This document shows, piece by piece, positions 27,713 to 36,334 of a stretch of DNA of 64,000 nucleotides. The DNA lies in contig NZ_RJLQ01000003.1 of NCBI RefSeq assembly GCF_003833015.1, positions 167,579 through 231,578 on the forward strand, given 5' to 3'. The notes under the pieces were generated by a model, which did not search any database, was not told where the DNA came from, and was given only the letters and a program-made list of their open reading frames with translations. This stretch comes from Clostridium sp. E02 (GTDB lineage: Bacteria; Bacillota; Clostridia; Lachnospirales; Lachnospiraceae). The number at the start of each line of letters is the position of its first letter. Within the stretch, counting starts at the first letter, position 1. The position numbers were made by a program, and so were the translations under genes.

Positions 27713-29371
27713 TTAATCTCCTTTCATTTTCCCGGCTATCGGTCGAAATCCTGCTGCAATCTGGGATAGCTTGTCCTGTTCAATACTTTGCGGTATCGCC
27801 GAGATGACATTTACGATTGATGGTCCAAGCTCATAGGTATTTCCCCTGTCCTCTGACAATTCCTTCATCTTAAGCTGCATCTTCTCTTTATCCTTTTTCC
27901 TCCTTTCTTCTGTCCGTTTATCCACCTTTTGTTGATTTTCTATATCGGAACTGGGACCTGTGGTTCTCCCCTCTGAACCATACCGGTTATTTAAAATCGT
28001 ATTTTCTCCTATACAATCCAAATTGTGGCAGATATTAACCACTGCCGGATTTCCCAACCTTCTTTTTACAACGGTAACCTCAGTGGGTGCTATCAGCTCA
28101 ATTCTTCTTCCATGCAATGTAACTTTTCCCTTTGCCTGAAGCAATAATTCCCCTTTGCTGTAAATCATATTACCAAATCCATCCTGCATGGATATCTCAG
28201 ACTTCCCTTTGTCCGCAGACAATTTAATATCCGATGGTTTAAGTTCCATCTTTTTCTTAGTCGTTGTACGAAACCACCGATTATCCGGATCCAGTGATTC
28301 CGCACATTCCTGCCCAGCCTCACGTACGCAGCTCACGCCAAATGCTTCCTGCTCATCTCCCCTTGGAATCTGGAGACGAACCTTGCTTCCTGTTTCTGGC
28401 ATGCAGTATAGTAAATTTCCAAACTCAGGAGACCATAGATAAAAAAACGCTTTGCCTGCATCCTGTTCCTTATCCATATCCAAGTGGACTTTTATTGTCT
28501 CTTCCCTGCGTTCCAGTACTGTCCCGGTCAATAAAGCGCCTTTTATACAGGAATTATATATTGTTGGATACACTCCGTGATTCATTCCCGATAACTTATA
28601 GGTACAGTGCAATCCTCCTTTTTGTAGATTCATCTTTACACTATATGTCCACATAATTTCATTTCTGTAGCTAACACATTGTCCCAAATGCAGGATTTGA
28701 TAAGTATCTACTTCATAATAAGAGGCTTCTCTGGTTTTACAGTTCAGCGCTATTGCATCATCCGCATCCATACACCATTGTTCCCTTAAAACATTTAATT
28801 TAAGGGGTACACTTTTTTTCTGAAATCCCAGGTATATTCCCCTTGCTTCGTAATCAGCCGCTGGGATAACTGGTATATGAAGGTGCGTTGATAATCTTAA
28901 TATAAATTCCCAATCCGTTTCCTCAAACTGAATGAAAGGTTTTGTGATTGCCTGATCTGGTGCAGAAGACAGCACAGTAAAAGAAGTTTCCTCAGCTATA
29001 TTTTGAACCAATTGCGAAATTGACTTATTACAATCCTGAAATGATCTGCTTTTTTTTTCTAGATCCATAAGCCATGACAATGAGTAAGAAGTGAGAGAAA
29101 GAATCTCATAAAATGATTCCTTTTCTACACAAATTTTACTAATTACACCTGAAAAAAGCAAAATTTCTTTTTGATTTTCCACACGATATATCTTTATAGG
29201 CTGGCTATTCATCTCTTCGCCGGATACAGAAAAACTACCCGGCTCTAGCTCTGCTTTTACCATAGCTATGGCATGGGTACCAATACTTTCTTTTATGGAA
29301 AGATCCAATATACGTTCTATTTTGATGTTACATCTAATTTTTAAATCACCATATGTAATATACTCCTCCAT
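27713..29371 (-). CDS. VgrG-like spike protein 1
   Basis: 552 residues from ATG at 29371, which has AAAGGAG; an upstream in-frame start lacks support. The N-terminal hub domain (about 1-250) includes FIQFEETDWEFILRLSTHLH, the same motif as in the second VgrG-like protein. The OB-fold region has MPETGSKVRLQIPRGDEQEA. A beta-needle follows (SEISMQDGFGNMIYSKGELL), then about 130 extra residues with CHNLDCIGENTILNNRYGSE and a charged coiled segment (KRTEERRKKDKEKMQLKMKE). The extra tail may be an adaptor for the effector. It is the first gene of the operon. Confidence 0.78.
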   Translation of the reverse strand: MEEYITYGDLKIRCNIKIERILDLSIKESIGTHAIAMVKAELEPGSFSVSGEEMNSQPIKIYRVENQKEILLFSGVISKICVEKESFYEILSLTSYSLSWLMDLEKKSRSFQDCNKSISQLVQNIAEETSFTVLSSAPDQAITKPFIQFEETDWEFILRLSTHLHIPVIPAADYEARGIYLGFQKKSVPLKLNVLREQWCMDADDAIALNCKTREASYYEVDTYQILHLGQCVSYRNEIMWTYSVKMNLQKGGLHCTYKLSGMNHGVYPTIYNSCIKGALLTGTVLERREETIKVHLDMDKEQDAGKAFFYLWSPEFGNLLYCMPETGSKVRLQIPRGDEQEAFGVSCVREAGQECAESLDPDNRWFRTTTKKKMELKPSDIKLSADKGKSEISMQDGFGNMIYSKGELLLQAKGKVTLHGRRIELIAPTEVTVVKRRLGNPAVVNICHNLDCIGENTILNNRYGSEGRTTGPSSDIENQQKVDKRTEERRKKDKEKMQLKMKELSEDRGNTYELGPSIVNVISAIPQSIEQDKLSQIAAGFRPIAGKMKGD

Positions 29372-29458
29372 ACATTTACTCCTTTTTTCCTGTACTAAAG
29401 TAAGCAGCACCTACAAGACCGTTCAGTTACTATGTTTTGTTTTTATCTTAATTATAGT

Positions 29459-29515
29459 TATATTTGTAACAAATAAATAGATTCATGTAACAAATAACGT
29501 GATTCATGTACTTTT
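29459..29515 (-). promoter_or_regulatory. 21-bp direct repeats upstream of the VgrG-like operon
   Basis: GATTCATGTA occurs at 29480-29489 and 29501-29510, and TGTAACAAATAA at 29465-29476 and 29486-29497: both pairs are 21 bp apart, two helical turns. A TATAAT-like element lies between the repeats and the start at 29371. This looks like a cooperative regulator binding site controlling the operon. Confidence 0.5.
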
Positions 29516-29548
29516 TGGTATTTTTATCGTATTTTATTGAAATAAAAA

Positions 29549-29582
29549 AGGCTATGCTTATCATTATGATAAACATAACCTC
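29549..29582 (-). terminator. Intrinsic terminator of the DUF1543 gene
   Basis: A long stem (about 14 bp; GGCTATGCTTATCA pairing with TGATAAACATAACC, two G-U pairs) followed on the minus strand by CTTTTTTATTTC. Located 13 bp past the DUF1543 stop. Confidence 0.75.
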
Positions 29583-29594
29583 ATGTTCATGAGT

Positions 29595-30092
29595 CTATAC
29601 GAGTTTTTTATAACCACTCCAATCAGGATTCAAACGATACGTTTTCCCATCAGGAATCAAATGAACAGAAGCATTCTTTCCATCTGCAAATTTCAAACAA
29701 TTCTCAACCTTGAAAATACGATCCACATGACGATTTTCAACATTTTTAAGTAACTCTTTTTTTGCTTTCTCTTTCGCTTCTTCTTCCGTTTCTGCTACAT
29801 AAAATCCATACTCATGTTGTTCTCCAAACAGCCCCTTCAAATAACCACCCATATTGACAAAAAATAGACTTAGTTCTATATTCTGCGTGTATTCTTTTAT
29901 CTGAATGGCATATCCATCTGCGCCTGTAAGTACTTTATATTCATCTAGGTGCAGACCGATTCCATACCAATCTCTTTTAAGAGTTTCATATGTTTCTTCA
30001 ATAGAATCGGCTATTACTAGTTGCACATCATGTACTTCAATGTTCGCTTTGCTAATACTTCCACCAATTCCAATCACAAATAATTTTTTCAT
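29595..30092 (-). CDS. DUF1543 domain protein
   Basis: 165 residues beginning MKKLFVIGIGGSISKANIEV, then HDVQLVIADSIEETYETLK and HLDEYKVLTGADGYAIQI, all typical of DUF1543. The start has GGAGG 7 bases upstream. Function unknown; soluble. Its upstream neighbour is a truncated phosphoesterase, so operon context is not informative. Confidence 0.75.
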   Translation of the reverse strand: MKKLFVIGIGGSISKANIEVHDVQLVIADSIEETYETLKRDWYGIGLHLDEYKVLTGADGYAIQIKEYTQNIELSLFFVNMGGYLKGLFGEQHEYGFYVAETEEEAKEKAKKELLKNVENRHVDRIFKVENCLKFADGKNASVHLIPDGKTYRLNPDWSGYKKLV

Positions 30093-30119
30093 ATATTCCT
30101 CCGATACGCTTAAATTTCC

Positions 30120-30233
30120 CTAAGGCGTATTAATATCTCCAGCGTGTATGATACAATCAGCTGCATCCAGTTCAGCCATAACCGGCTCTCTAAGGATGCC
30201 ATGAGTATCCGATACAATTGCAATGTGTTTCAT
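30120..30233 (-). pseudogene. N-terminal fragment of a YfcE-like metallophosphoesterase
   Basis: 37 codons reading MKHIAIVSDTHGILREPVMA, ELDAADCIIHAGDI, then NTP and TAG. SDTHG and HAGDI are the first two metal-binding motifs of YfcE/MJ0936-type phosphoesterases, which are about 160 residues long. The remaining motifs are absent downstream, so the gene was truncated. Confidence 0.7.
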
Positions 30234-30241
30234 CAGTTAAC

Positions 30242-30712
30242 TCACCTCATCAGACCGGCAAAGCGTGTTATATTATCTTCAGCAACCTGCGACTGACTCT
30301 GTTGAGATCCGGTTATCTTTTTCATGATAAACTTCTCCAGGAAATTCATTTTGTCATAATTACATTCCCCTCCAAAGAACCCCTTTGCAGTGCTCACAAC
30401 CAGTAATTCCCTTGGAAAAGAGGAATCAATCTGCTTTTGAACATCTTCTTCCTTCGCCATTCCACATATGAAAAGCCCTAGCTTTTTCCCTTTCAGGACA
30501 TTTAGATTGTCAGAACAAAAACGCATTACTGGCTTTCTTATCTTCCCTGCATAGATCGAACCGCCGATGATGACTTTATCATATTTCTTCAGACCCGGAG
30601 GATTCGTGCCCAAATCACAGATATCCACCCTTTCACCCAGCTTTTTTGCAAGAATCTCAGCGCACGTCTTCGTAAATCCATATTTCGTTGCATATGCAAT
30701 TAATGTACTCAT
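30242..30712 (-). CDS. Flavodoxin-domain protein
   Basis: 156 residues, HemG-like flavodoxin fold: the FMN phosphate loop region TLIAYATKYGFTKTCAEILA, the YDKVIIGGSIYAGKI loop and LGLFICGMAKEEDVQKQI. The start has AGGAGGGG upstream. A cytoplasmic electron carrier or quinone-linked oxidoreductase role is known for the family. It is transcribed toward the truncated phosphoesterase. Confidence 0.85.
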   Translation of the reverse strand: MSTLIAYATKYGFTKTCAEILAKKLGERVDICDLGTNPPGLKKYDKVIIGGSIYAGKIRKPVMRFCSDNLNVLKGKKLGLFICGMAKEEDVQKQIDSSFPRELLVVSTAKGFFGGECNYDKMNFLEKFIMKKITGSQQSQSQVAEDNITRFAGLMR

Positions 30713-30820
30713 TTTACCCCTCCTATATATTTAATTTAAATTCCTGATCTAACCAACTCCTGATAAGACTTATTCTTAAACTTACTCCTACAATTTAGAA
30801 TCAATTTAATCCAGAAAATT

Positions 30821-31690
30821 TCAAATTTCAACTTCAGTTAAAACTAAATTCATTGCATTGCCCCCAACCCTGACTTCCTGAATTTCGTTTTTCTTTACCA
30901 ATAAAGAAACCAAAATTTCAGATGGCTTTTTCATAGAATATCCCTGTTCGAACACGAGTTTCGATTCCTGTCCGCTTTTGATTTTTCCATAATGATAAAG
31001 ATAACAGCTAAGTGCTCCATTTGAGGTTCCTGTTGCCGATTCTTCGGGGATCTCATATAAAGGAGCAAAATTTCTGCAACAGGCAGTGGCTCCATATAAG
31101 GATTCCAAGGCAAAAACATGATATCCTATTGCATTATATTTTTGACTGATTGTTTTGATTTTCTCCATGTCAGGCTTCATTTCATTTAGAACCTCAATAC
31201 TTTTTACGGGAATTATAATATCTCGGAGTCCTGTTGATACGATCTGGGCCGGCAAATCTTCCGGTATTTGCAAAGCTTTGATATTTAATGAGTCTGCAAG
31301 TTCCTCTTTCTCTATTATTTCTGAAAATACTGGTCCTGGTTGATTCATCATAACAGAATTATCTTCTTTTATTTCAATGCCCAGTATTCCGGCTTTTGTC
31401 TCCTGTTTATAGGTACCTGGTTTTAAGAACCCCAAATATGCCATGGTGTGAAAAGCTGCAACTGTAGCATGACCACATAAATCAACTTCCTCTTTTGGTG
31501 TAAAGAATCTCACTTTATAGTCTGCCGCATCGGACTTCAATAAAAAAGCGGTTTCACTAAATCCCACAATTTTAGCAATTTTTCTCATATCCTTTTCCGA
31601 TAATGAATCTGCATTTAACACAACCCCTGCTGCATTACCGCCTTCTTTCGTTTTAGCAAATGAATTTAATTGATATACTTTTACTTTCAT
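30821..31690 (-). CDS. PhzF-family isomerase/epimerase-like protein
   Basis: 289 residues from ATG at 31690 (AAGGAG upstream). N-terminal VYQLNSFAKTKEGGNAAGVV, the FSETAFLL motif with the conserved Glu, KVRFFTPKEEVDLCGHATVA and, in the second half, EESATGTSNGALSCYLYHYG are hallmarks of PhzF/DAP-epimerase-fold proteins. Substrate unknown. A fragment of an ornithine cyclodeaminase gene ends 16 bp upstream, so the two were probably once one operon for an amino-acid derivative. Confidence 0.88.
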   Translation of the reverse strand: MKVKVYQLNSFAKTKEGGNAAGVVLNADSLSEKDMRKIAKIVGFSETAFLLKSDAADYKVRFFTPKEEVDLCGHATVAAFHTMAYLGFLKPGTYKQETKAGILGIEIKEDNSVMMNQPGPVFSEIIEKEELADSLNIKALQIPEDLPAQIVSTGLRDIIIPVKSIEVLNEMKPDMEKIKTISQKYNAIGYHVFALESLYGATACCRNFAPLYEIPEESATGTSNGALSCYLYHYGKIKSGQESKLVFEQGYSMKKPSEILVSLLVKKNEIQEVRVGGNAMNLVLTEVEI

Positions 31691-31706
31691 GATCAATTCT
31701 CCTTAT

Positions 31707-31842
31707 ATCGTTACACTCGTTCCAATGTTCTTTTCTTCTGCTGCTCTTATTATGTAATCTGCAACAGCAAGATCCTGCAGCGCAATACCTATGCTGTCTC
31801 CGACCATCAATGGTCGATTATTAGACTTCAGTGAAATTCATT
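31707..31842 (-). pseudogene. C-terminal remnant of an ornithine cyclodeaminase-like gene
   Basis: Reads SLKSNNRPLMVGDSIGIALQ, DLAVADYIIRAAEEKNIGTS then VTI and TAA. The pattern (V-GD-S-IG-IA-x-QD-x-A-x-A) is the NAD-binding C-terminus of ornithine cyclodeaminase/mu-crystallin proteins. The rest of the gene is missing; upstream is a stop and the GNAT gene. The stop lies next to the PhzF ribosome binding site. Confidence 0.65.
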
Positions 31843-31873
31843 TTTGCGAGAAAGAAGGGCTTCCCATCACCTT

Positions 31874-32527
31874 TTAGAGGCTTGGGTTAATACTCATACG
31901 GAAACTCCAATTCCCAATCGCATTCTTATCCATTTGTATGGTTTTATAATCAAATTCAGTAAAGCCGTTTTTCAAATAAAATTTTTTATTTAGTTCAGTA
32001 TTCGTAAATGTAATAAATGTTTCCGGTTCTGCTCCCATGCTTTGTTCCTTGATGTAGGGTATTATACACTCGTTGATCATCTTACTGCCTAATTGCCTTC
32101 CTGTGTAGGATCTGTCCACCGCCAACAGTTCCAGTAACCAGGAATGATCTTTCATACCGCTGATTGGTTTATGTCCTTCTTCAAGAACATTCAAAAATTT
32201 TAAAAGTTTAGGCAGACTTACCATTTTCATCAACTTTAATCCATCGGAACAAATATAATCCATTAGATTGGTATTCGAACTGTACGGACGTACCAAAACA
32301 GCAAAACTTCTGATTTTTCCACCTTCCTCACCTACAAAAAATACACTACTTTTATAATGCGCCCTGATATGCACCTCATATACCTCACTCATAAAAGCAA
32401 TATAACGGCCATATTCTCTGATTTCCTTTTTAATATCGTTGCAAATGGGATACTCCGCAAATGTCAAAGCACACATTCTCGCGATGTCTTTTACTTCTTC
32501 CTTTTTAAGCTTTCTGTAATGAATCAT
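31874..32527 (-). CDS. GNAT-family N-acetyltransferase
   Basis: 217 residues. The acetyl-CoA binding core is seen in ELLAVDRSYTGRQLGSKMIN (motif A-like, with RxxGxGx replaced by RQLGSK), followed by TFTNTELNKKFYLKNGFTEF. The N-terminus MIHYRKLKKEEVKDIARMCA is typical. Substrate unknown. Start has AAGGAGAG upstream. It is monocistronic as far as visible. Confidence 0.82.
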   Translation of the reverse strand: MIHYRKLKKEEVKDIARMCALTFAEYPICNDIKKEIREYGRYIAFMSEVYEVHIRAHYKSSVFFVGEEGGKIRSFAVLVRPYSSNTNLMDYICSDGLKLMKMVSLPKLLKFLNVLEEGHKPISGMKDHSWLLELLAVDRSYTGRQLGSKMINECIIPYIKEQSMGAEPETFITFTNTELNKKFYLKNGFTEFDYKTIQMDKNAIGNWSFRMSINPSL

Positions 32528-32739
32528 ATCTGTTCTCTCCTTCTTCTTTGCTTTGATCTATAGTCGTTTTTCTATATTCAATTATATAGCAGAATGTCTA
32601 AGCGATAAACGCTATTATGTTCAGGGTCTGGCTATCCTCAGCAAATTGAAAAAGCAGGAGAATCGATAATTACACCATTTCCTTAAATTTTCGAATCTGT
32701 TCCATGGTATTATTGTCTGACATGAGCTTTGCCTTTCCC

Positions 32740-33513
32740 TTACAATTCGTTTACATTGACGCTCTTTTTCTGAACCAGTTGTTTTCCCCCTACCTTGAAT
32801 GCATTCTTTGGGCAGTAATTGACACACCTCATGCAGGAGATGCACTGGTTATGATGGATTTTCATACGCTGCTCATCTGTAAATTGAATGGCATGAACCG
32901 GACAATGTTTTTCGCAAACCCGGCATCGAATGCATAACGGATCGTCTATGCGAATAGACTTACTGGTTATTTCCCAGATGAAATGTCCTCTGGAAATAAG
33001 TCTCATCAGATCGGATAATACTGGTATTCGATTCCATTTCGCGCTTCCGTCTATCAGCGACTGTACATATTTTTCTGCCTGAAGAAAGGCTGCTTCATTT
33101 TTTTGTTTTCCTATTTCTGCTTTTTTTTCCGTCATCTGCATACTTGTCGCCATTTTAAACTCACAAGCACCAATGCATTGATATCCTTTCGCTGTCAGGG
33201 ACTTTTTCATTGGTCCTACAATCCCACCGGAAAAGCTTTCCATGGTATCTGCAAGAAAAACACTTCTATTTTTTCCTTCTGGTAGATTTTTTACAAAATC
33301 CCATACAATTGGAAAGGTAGATTCTATGGCCACCGGAACCACGATTCCCAAATGACAATCCTCTTCCAATTCGACTATTTCAGATGTGGATATTTTTCTT
33401 AAAGTAACCGAGTATTTCTGCTTCTCAAACGCTTCTTTTATTTTTTTTGTAAGAAGAAACGTGTTTCCTGTCCCTGAAAAATAATAAATTATAATTGGTT
33501 TTCTAAGTAGCAT
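32740..33513 (-). CDS. EFR1-type flavodoxin-ferredoxin protein
   Basis: 257 residues. The N-terminal flavodoxin-like domain (about 1-160) starts IIIYYFSGTGNTFLLTKKIK. The C-terminal domain has two [4Fe-4S] motifs: CIRCRVCEKHCPVHAI and CISCMRCVNYCPKNAF. These EFR1-family proteins are expected to shuttle electrons in anaerobes. It is 2 bp downstream of a small membrane protein gene and probably co-transcribed with it. Confidence 0.88.
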   Translation of the reverse strand: MLLRKPIIIYYFSGTGNTFLLTKKIKEAFEKQKYSVTLRKISTSEIVELEEDCHLGIVVPVAIESTFPIVWDFVKNLPEGKNRSVFLADTMESFSGGIVGPMKKSLTAKGYQCIGACEFKMATSMQMTEKKAEIGKQKNEAAFLQAEKYVQSLIDGSAKWNRIPVLSDLMRLISRGHFIWEITSKSIRIDDPLCIRCRVCEKHCPVHAIQFTDEQRMKIHHNQCISCMRCVNYCPKNAFKVGGKQLVQKKSVNVNEL

Positions 33514-33515
33514 GA

Positions 33516-33902
33516 TTATACCCCCACTCCAATGGCAGTCGCAACTATAAATAGAAGCACAGCAAATGATGTATTAACAATTTCAAGCAGCATTAATGTC
33601 TTTGACATCTTATCCGGTGATTTAGGGAAAATCCCTCCCAAATCAATCATATATACAATAAAATAAAGTATAGAAATTATTTTAGCCATAGATAACGCAT
33701 AGGAATTTTCCACCAAAAGTAAATAACTTGTTACATAAGAAGCAATCCCTAATGTAATAAGAAACGCATTAAAGCCCCAAAATACAACGCCTTTTAATCC
33801 ACGAAAGTTTCTGTTTTCTATCGGACCTCCCGGAACTAATATAGTCAGTAATGTTACATTAATAAACACGAGTATGCTTGCCAATATCTTAATACTTTGC
33901 AT
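33516..33902 (-). CDS. Small four-helix membrane protein
   Basis: 128 residues from ATG at 33902, with AAAGGG upstream. Four hydrophobic segments: IKILASILVFINVTLLTILV, VFWGFNAFLITLGIASYVTS, MAKIISILYFIVYMIDLGG and LMLLEIVNTSFAVLLFIVAT. Family not recognised. The tight spacing with the EFR1-type gene suggests a joint function, perhaps as membrane partner for electron transfer; this is inference. Confidence 0.65.
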   Translation of the reverse strand: MQSIKILASILVFINVTLLTILVPGGPIENRNFRGLKGVVFWGFNAFLITLGIASYVTSYLLLVENSYALSMAKIISILYFIVYMIDLGGIFPKSPDKMSKTLMLLEIVNTSFAVLLFIVATAIGVGV

Positions 33903-33988
33903 ATCAACCATCCCTTTCTGTTTTAGATACAATAATCTTACCAATCAGGCAGTCCGGTTGTATTGTAAAAAATCGGCGTTACTTTTAT

Positions 33989-34798
33989 TTAACAGCAATC
34001 ATTCATTCCATTACTATTTAGAATATGTTGCAATGTCAATTCACGATTCACATGTTCTAATTCATTGGCCGTTTTACCAGAAAACTTTTTTGCATTCTTG
34101 ATCAGGTGAGATTGATCATAATAATAATTCTGCATATGTTTTCTACGGTCTTCATTCTCAATGTTTTTTCTGAATTTGATAATAGTTCCATATGTTTTCG
34201 GTGTCAATCCCACACTCTTTTTAAAAAAACGCTCAAGTGCGCTGATGGAAAGGCGAAAGAACTCAGCCATCTCACCAATATTTAGTTCCTCATAATTGCA
34301 CTCAATATAATCGGTTATTTCGCTAATACGCTGGGTATTCCTATCAATACTCATTTTAGCTTTAAGATACTCGTAAACTTTATCGATTTTTTCCTCAATC
34401 CCATTTAAATCCTCAATTTGATGATATAATTCATGAATTGTCACATCAACTTCATTCGCATCTATTATTTTTTCCACAACGGAAGCTCCTAGGATATAAA
34501 AGAATGACATCAAACCTGCGGGTTTTAGGGAAATACCGATTTGATTAAGCTTACTCCCGTATCGAACACGCTTTGCACTTTTAATCTGACCGATCATTGC
34601 TGCATCTGGAATCAAAATTTCCCTTTCCTGCTCAATCAGCTTATAATTTGATCCATAGTTTAATATAAGATTAATGTGACCCAAGGGCATAATAATATCT
34701 TCTCGTTCTTCATCCTTAAGTAAATCCGATTCTACAACCCATATATAATCTACAAAGTTCTGTAGTATCCCAGAAGGACCGAATTGTTTTATCTCCAT
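33989..34798 (-). CDS. AraC-family regulator
   Basis: 269 residues. An N-terminal DUF6597-like sensing domain (about 1-150; MPLGHINLILNYGSNYKL) and a C-terminal AraC HTH pair (about 165-255; LNIGEMAEFFRLSISALERF, FFKKSVGLTPKTYGTIIKFR). The start has AAAAGGAGAG upstream. It precedes the membrane-protein/EFR1 pair in the same direction and could control it. Confidence 0.85.
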   Translation of the reverse strand: MEIKQFGPSGILQNFVDYIWVVESDLLKDEEREDIIMPLGHINLILNYGSNYKLIEQEREILIPDAAMIGQIKSAKRVRYGSKLNQIGISLKPAGLMSFFYILGASVVEKIIDANEVDVTIHELYHQIEDLNGIEEKIDKVYEYLKAKMSIDRNTQRISEITDYIECNYEELNIGEMAEFFRLSISALERFFKKSVGLTPKTYGTIIKFRKNIENEDRRKHMQNYYYDQSHLIKNAKKFSGKTANELEHVNRELTLQHILNSNGMNDCC

Positions 34799-34867
34799 AT
34801 CCAGCTCTCCTTTTCTGTTATCTTTTTTTCAGAAGCATTCTTGCTATTATAAGCTTATCAGGGAGAT

Positions 34868-35887
34868 TTATACAGACTGGTGCGGACTGGCACAACTTTC
34901 ACAGATTCTTATATAGGGCAGATTCTCCAGAATAACCTCTTCACGAATGGGTTCCAGGGACTTATGTTCAATCTCCGCTATCAATTCATCTACTATTCTT
35001 TTAATCCAGAATTCAAATGGCTGGTATACACTTGTTAAACTGGGTTTCATATGCTGACCCAGAGGGATTCCATCATATCCAATGATCGATATCTCGTCGG
35101 GTACGGGAATCCCTTTCTGAGATAAAGCAGATATCATCCCAATTGCCAGTTCATCCGATACACAAAACAATGCACTTGGTCTGTCATCTGTATTATCTAT
35201 TATCGTTCCAATATTCCAGCCATTCTGCATCTTTATGTCACTTTTATAAAAGTAATTTTCATTAATCCTGATATCATGGTCTCGCAAAGCCTGTATGAAA
35301 CCATCATATCTGGCATCCAGATAACGATTCGTACCATAGCCCTCAAAAAAAACGCAGCCGATTTTTCTATGCCCTAATGAGATTAAATACTCTCCAACCT
35401 TGTAGGAAGCGTTGTAATTCATTTGATTGTAACTGACCCCTTTTATCAGAGGCTCTGAATACAAAAAAGGAACTTTTGACAAGCTTTTTAGACGCTTCGC
35501 GGATAATTCATCTAAATGAAACAATGCAATAATACCCTCAACACGGCGTGCAGTAAGTTCATGAATGGAAGTTTCTTTTTGCTTCATGCTTGTACCAACA
35601 ATATTGATGAGTGCTTGATATCCTGCCTGAGCAATATGCTGAGTGATCTGGGGTAAAAATTCAGAGTGAAATTGATTAATATGGTCTTCAATCAAAATAC
35701 TAATCATAAACGTACGCTTGGCAGCAATAAAACGGTCCGATGACTTTGGATAGTAGTTGTATTTTATAACCGTCTCAAGTACTTTCTCCTCCAGTTTCTT
35801 ACTTACAGGTTTGGAATGATTTAGTACTCTTGACACCGTGGCAATGGATACGCCTGCTTTCTGAGCTATAAATTTAATGTCAACCAT
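34868..35887 (-). CDS. LacI-family regulator
   Basis: 339 residues. The N-terminal HTH and hinge are clear: KFIAQKAGVSIATVSRVLNH, then a periplasmic-binding-protein-like domain with SALFCVSDELAIGMISALSQ, ISIIGYDGIPLGQHMKPSLT and a two-Cys C-terminal end. The start has AAGGAGG. No sugar locus is adjacent on either side, so the target is not evident. Confidence 0.9.
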   Translation of the reverse strand: MVDIKFIAQKAGVSIATVSRVLNHSKPVSKKLEEKVLETVIKYNYYPKSSDRFIAAKRTFMISILIEDHINQFHSEFLPQITQHIAQAGYQALINIVGTSMKQKETSIHELTARRVEGIIALFHLDELSAKRLKSLSKVPFLYSEPLIKGVSYNQMNYNASYKVGEYLISLGHRKIGCVFFEGYGTNRYLDARYDGFIQALRDHDIRINENYFYKSDIKMQNGWNIGTIIDNTDDRPSALFCVSDELAIGMISALSQKGIPVPDEISIIGYDGIPLGQHMKPSLTSVYQPFEFWIKRIVDELIAEIEHKSLEPIREEVILENLPYIRICESCASPHQSV

Positions 35888-36012
35888 GTAACCTCCTTAG
35901 CACTTGATACCCATAATTATATCGATTCTTACTTGCAATGTAAATGTTTTCCCGTATTATATTTATAGGACAACTAATTTAAACAAAATATTACATATGA
36001 GGAGGACTATTC

Positions 36013-36252
36013 ATGTCAGATACCAAAGAAGCATTCAAAAAAAAGAAAAAACTACAAATTCTTGTTCCCATACTCGGCTTGATTGTTGCAATCGCTTTAT
36101 TTTTGCTTTCCATTCGCCCTGCAGCAGTATTGGTCATTATAGGAGTTGTGATTTTTTCACAGATTAACTGGAAATGCCCAAAATGCAATCACTATTTGGG
36201 AAAAGGAACGAACCCAAAAATCTGCAGTAATTGCGGCGAAGAACTACAATAA
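36013..36252 (+). CDS. Small membrane protein with C-terminal zinc ribbon
   Basis: 79 residues; ATG preceded by GAGGAGG. A Lys-rich N-terminus (KKKKK) leads into a two-segment hydrophobic hairpin (LVPILGLIVAIALFLLSIRP, AVLVIIGVVIFS), and the C-terminus is a rubredoxin-like zinc ribbon (CPKCNHYLGKG then ICSNCGEEL). It is one of few plus-strand genes. Function unknown. The zinc ribbon would face the cytoplasm. Confidence 0.75.
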   Translation: MSDTKEAFKKKKKLQILVPILGLIVAIALFLLSIRPAAVLVIIGVVIFSQINWKCPKCNHYLGKGTNPKICSNCGEELQ

Positions 36253-36263
36253 AATTAGTCTAA

Positions 36264-36311
36264 CTGCCCCCGATAGGAGAGAAAGTTTTTCTCCTTCCTG
36301 TCGGGGGCAGC
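36264..36311 (+). terminator. Hairpin terminator of the zinc-ribbon gene
   Basis: CTGCCCCCGA-AGGAG ... CTCCT-TCGGGGGCAG, a long stem 12 bp after the stop; T-tract is weak (GTTTCT). Confidence 0.55.
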
Positions 36312-36334
36312 TTGTTTCTGCTATGGGTAAGCGA

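Noticed and set aside
13000..30000. Prophage remnant
   Set aside because: VgrG-like proteins also resemble phage tail spikes, but there are no capsid, terminase, portal, tail tube or lysis genes, and the toxin-immunity cassettes point to a competition locus.
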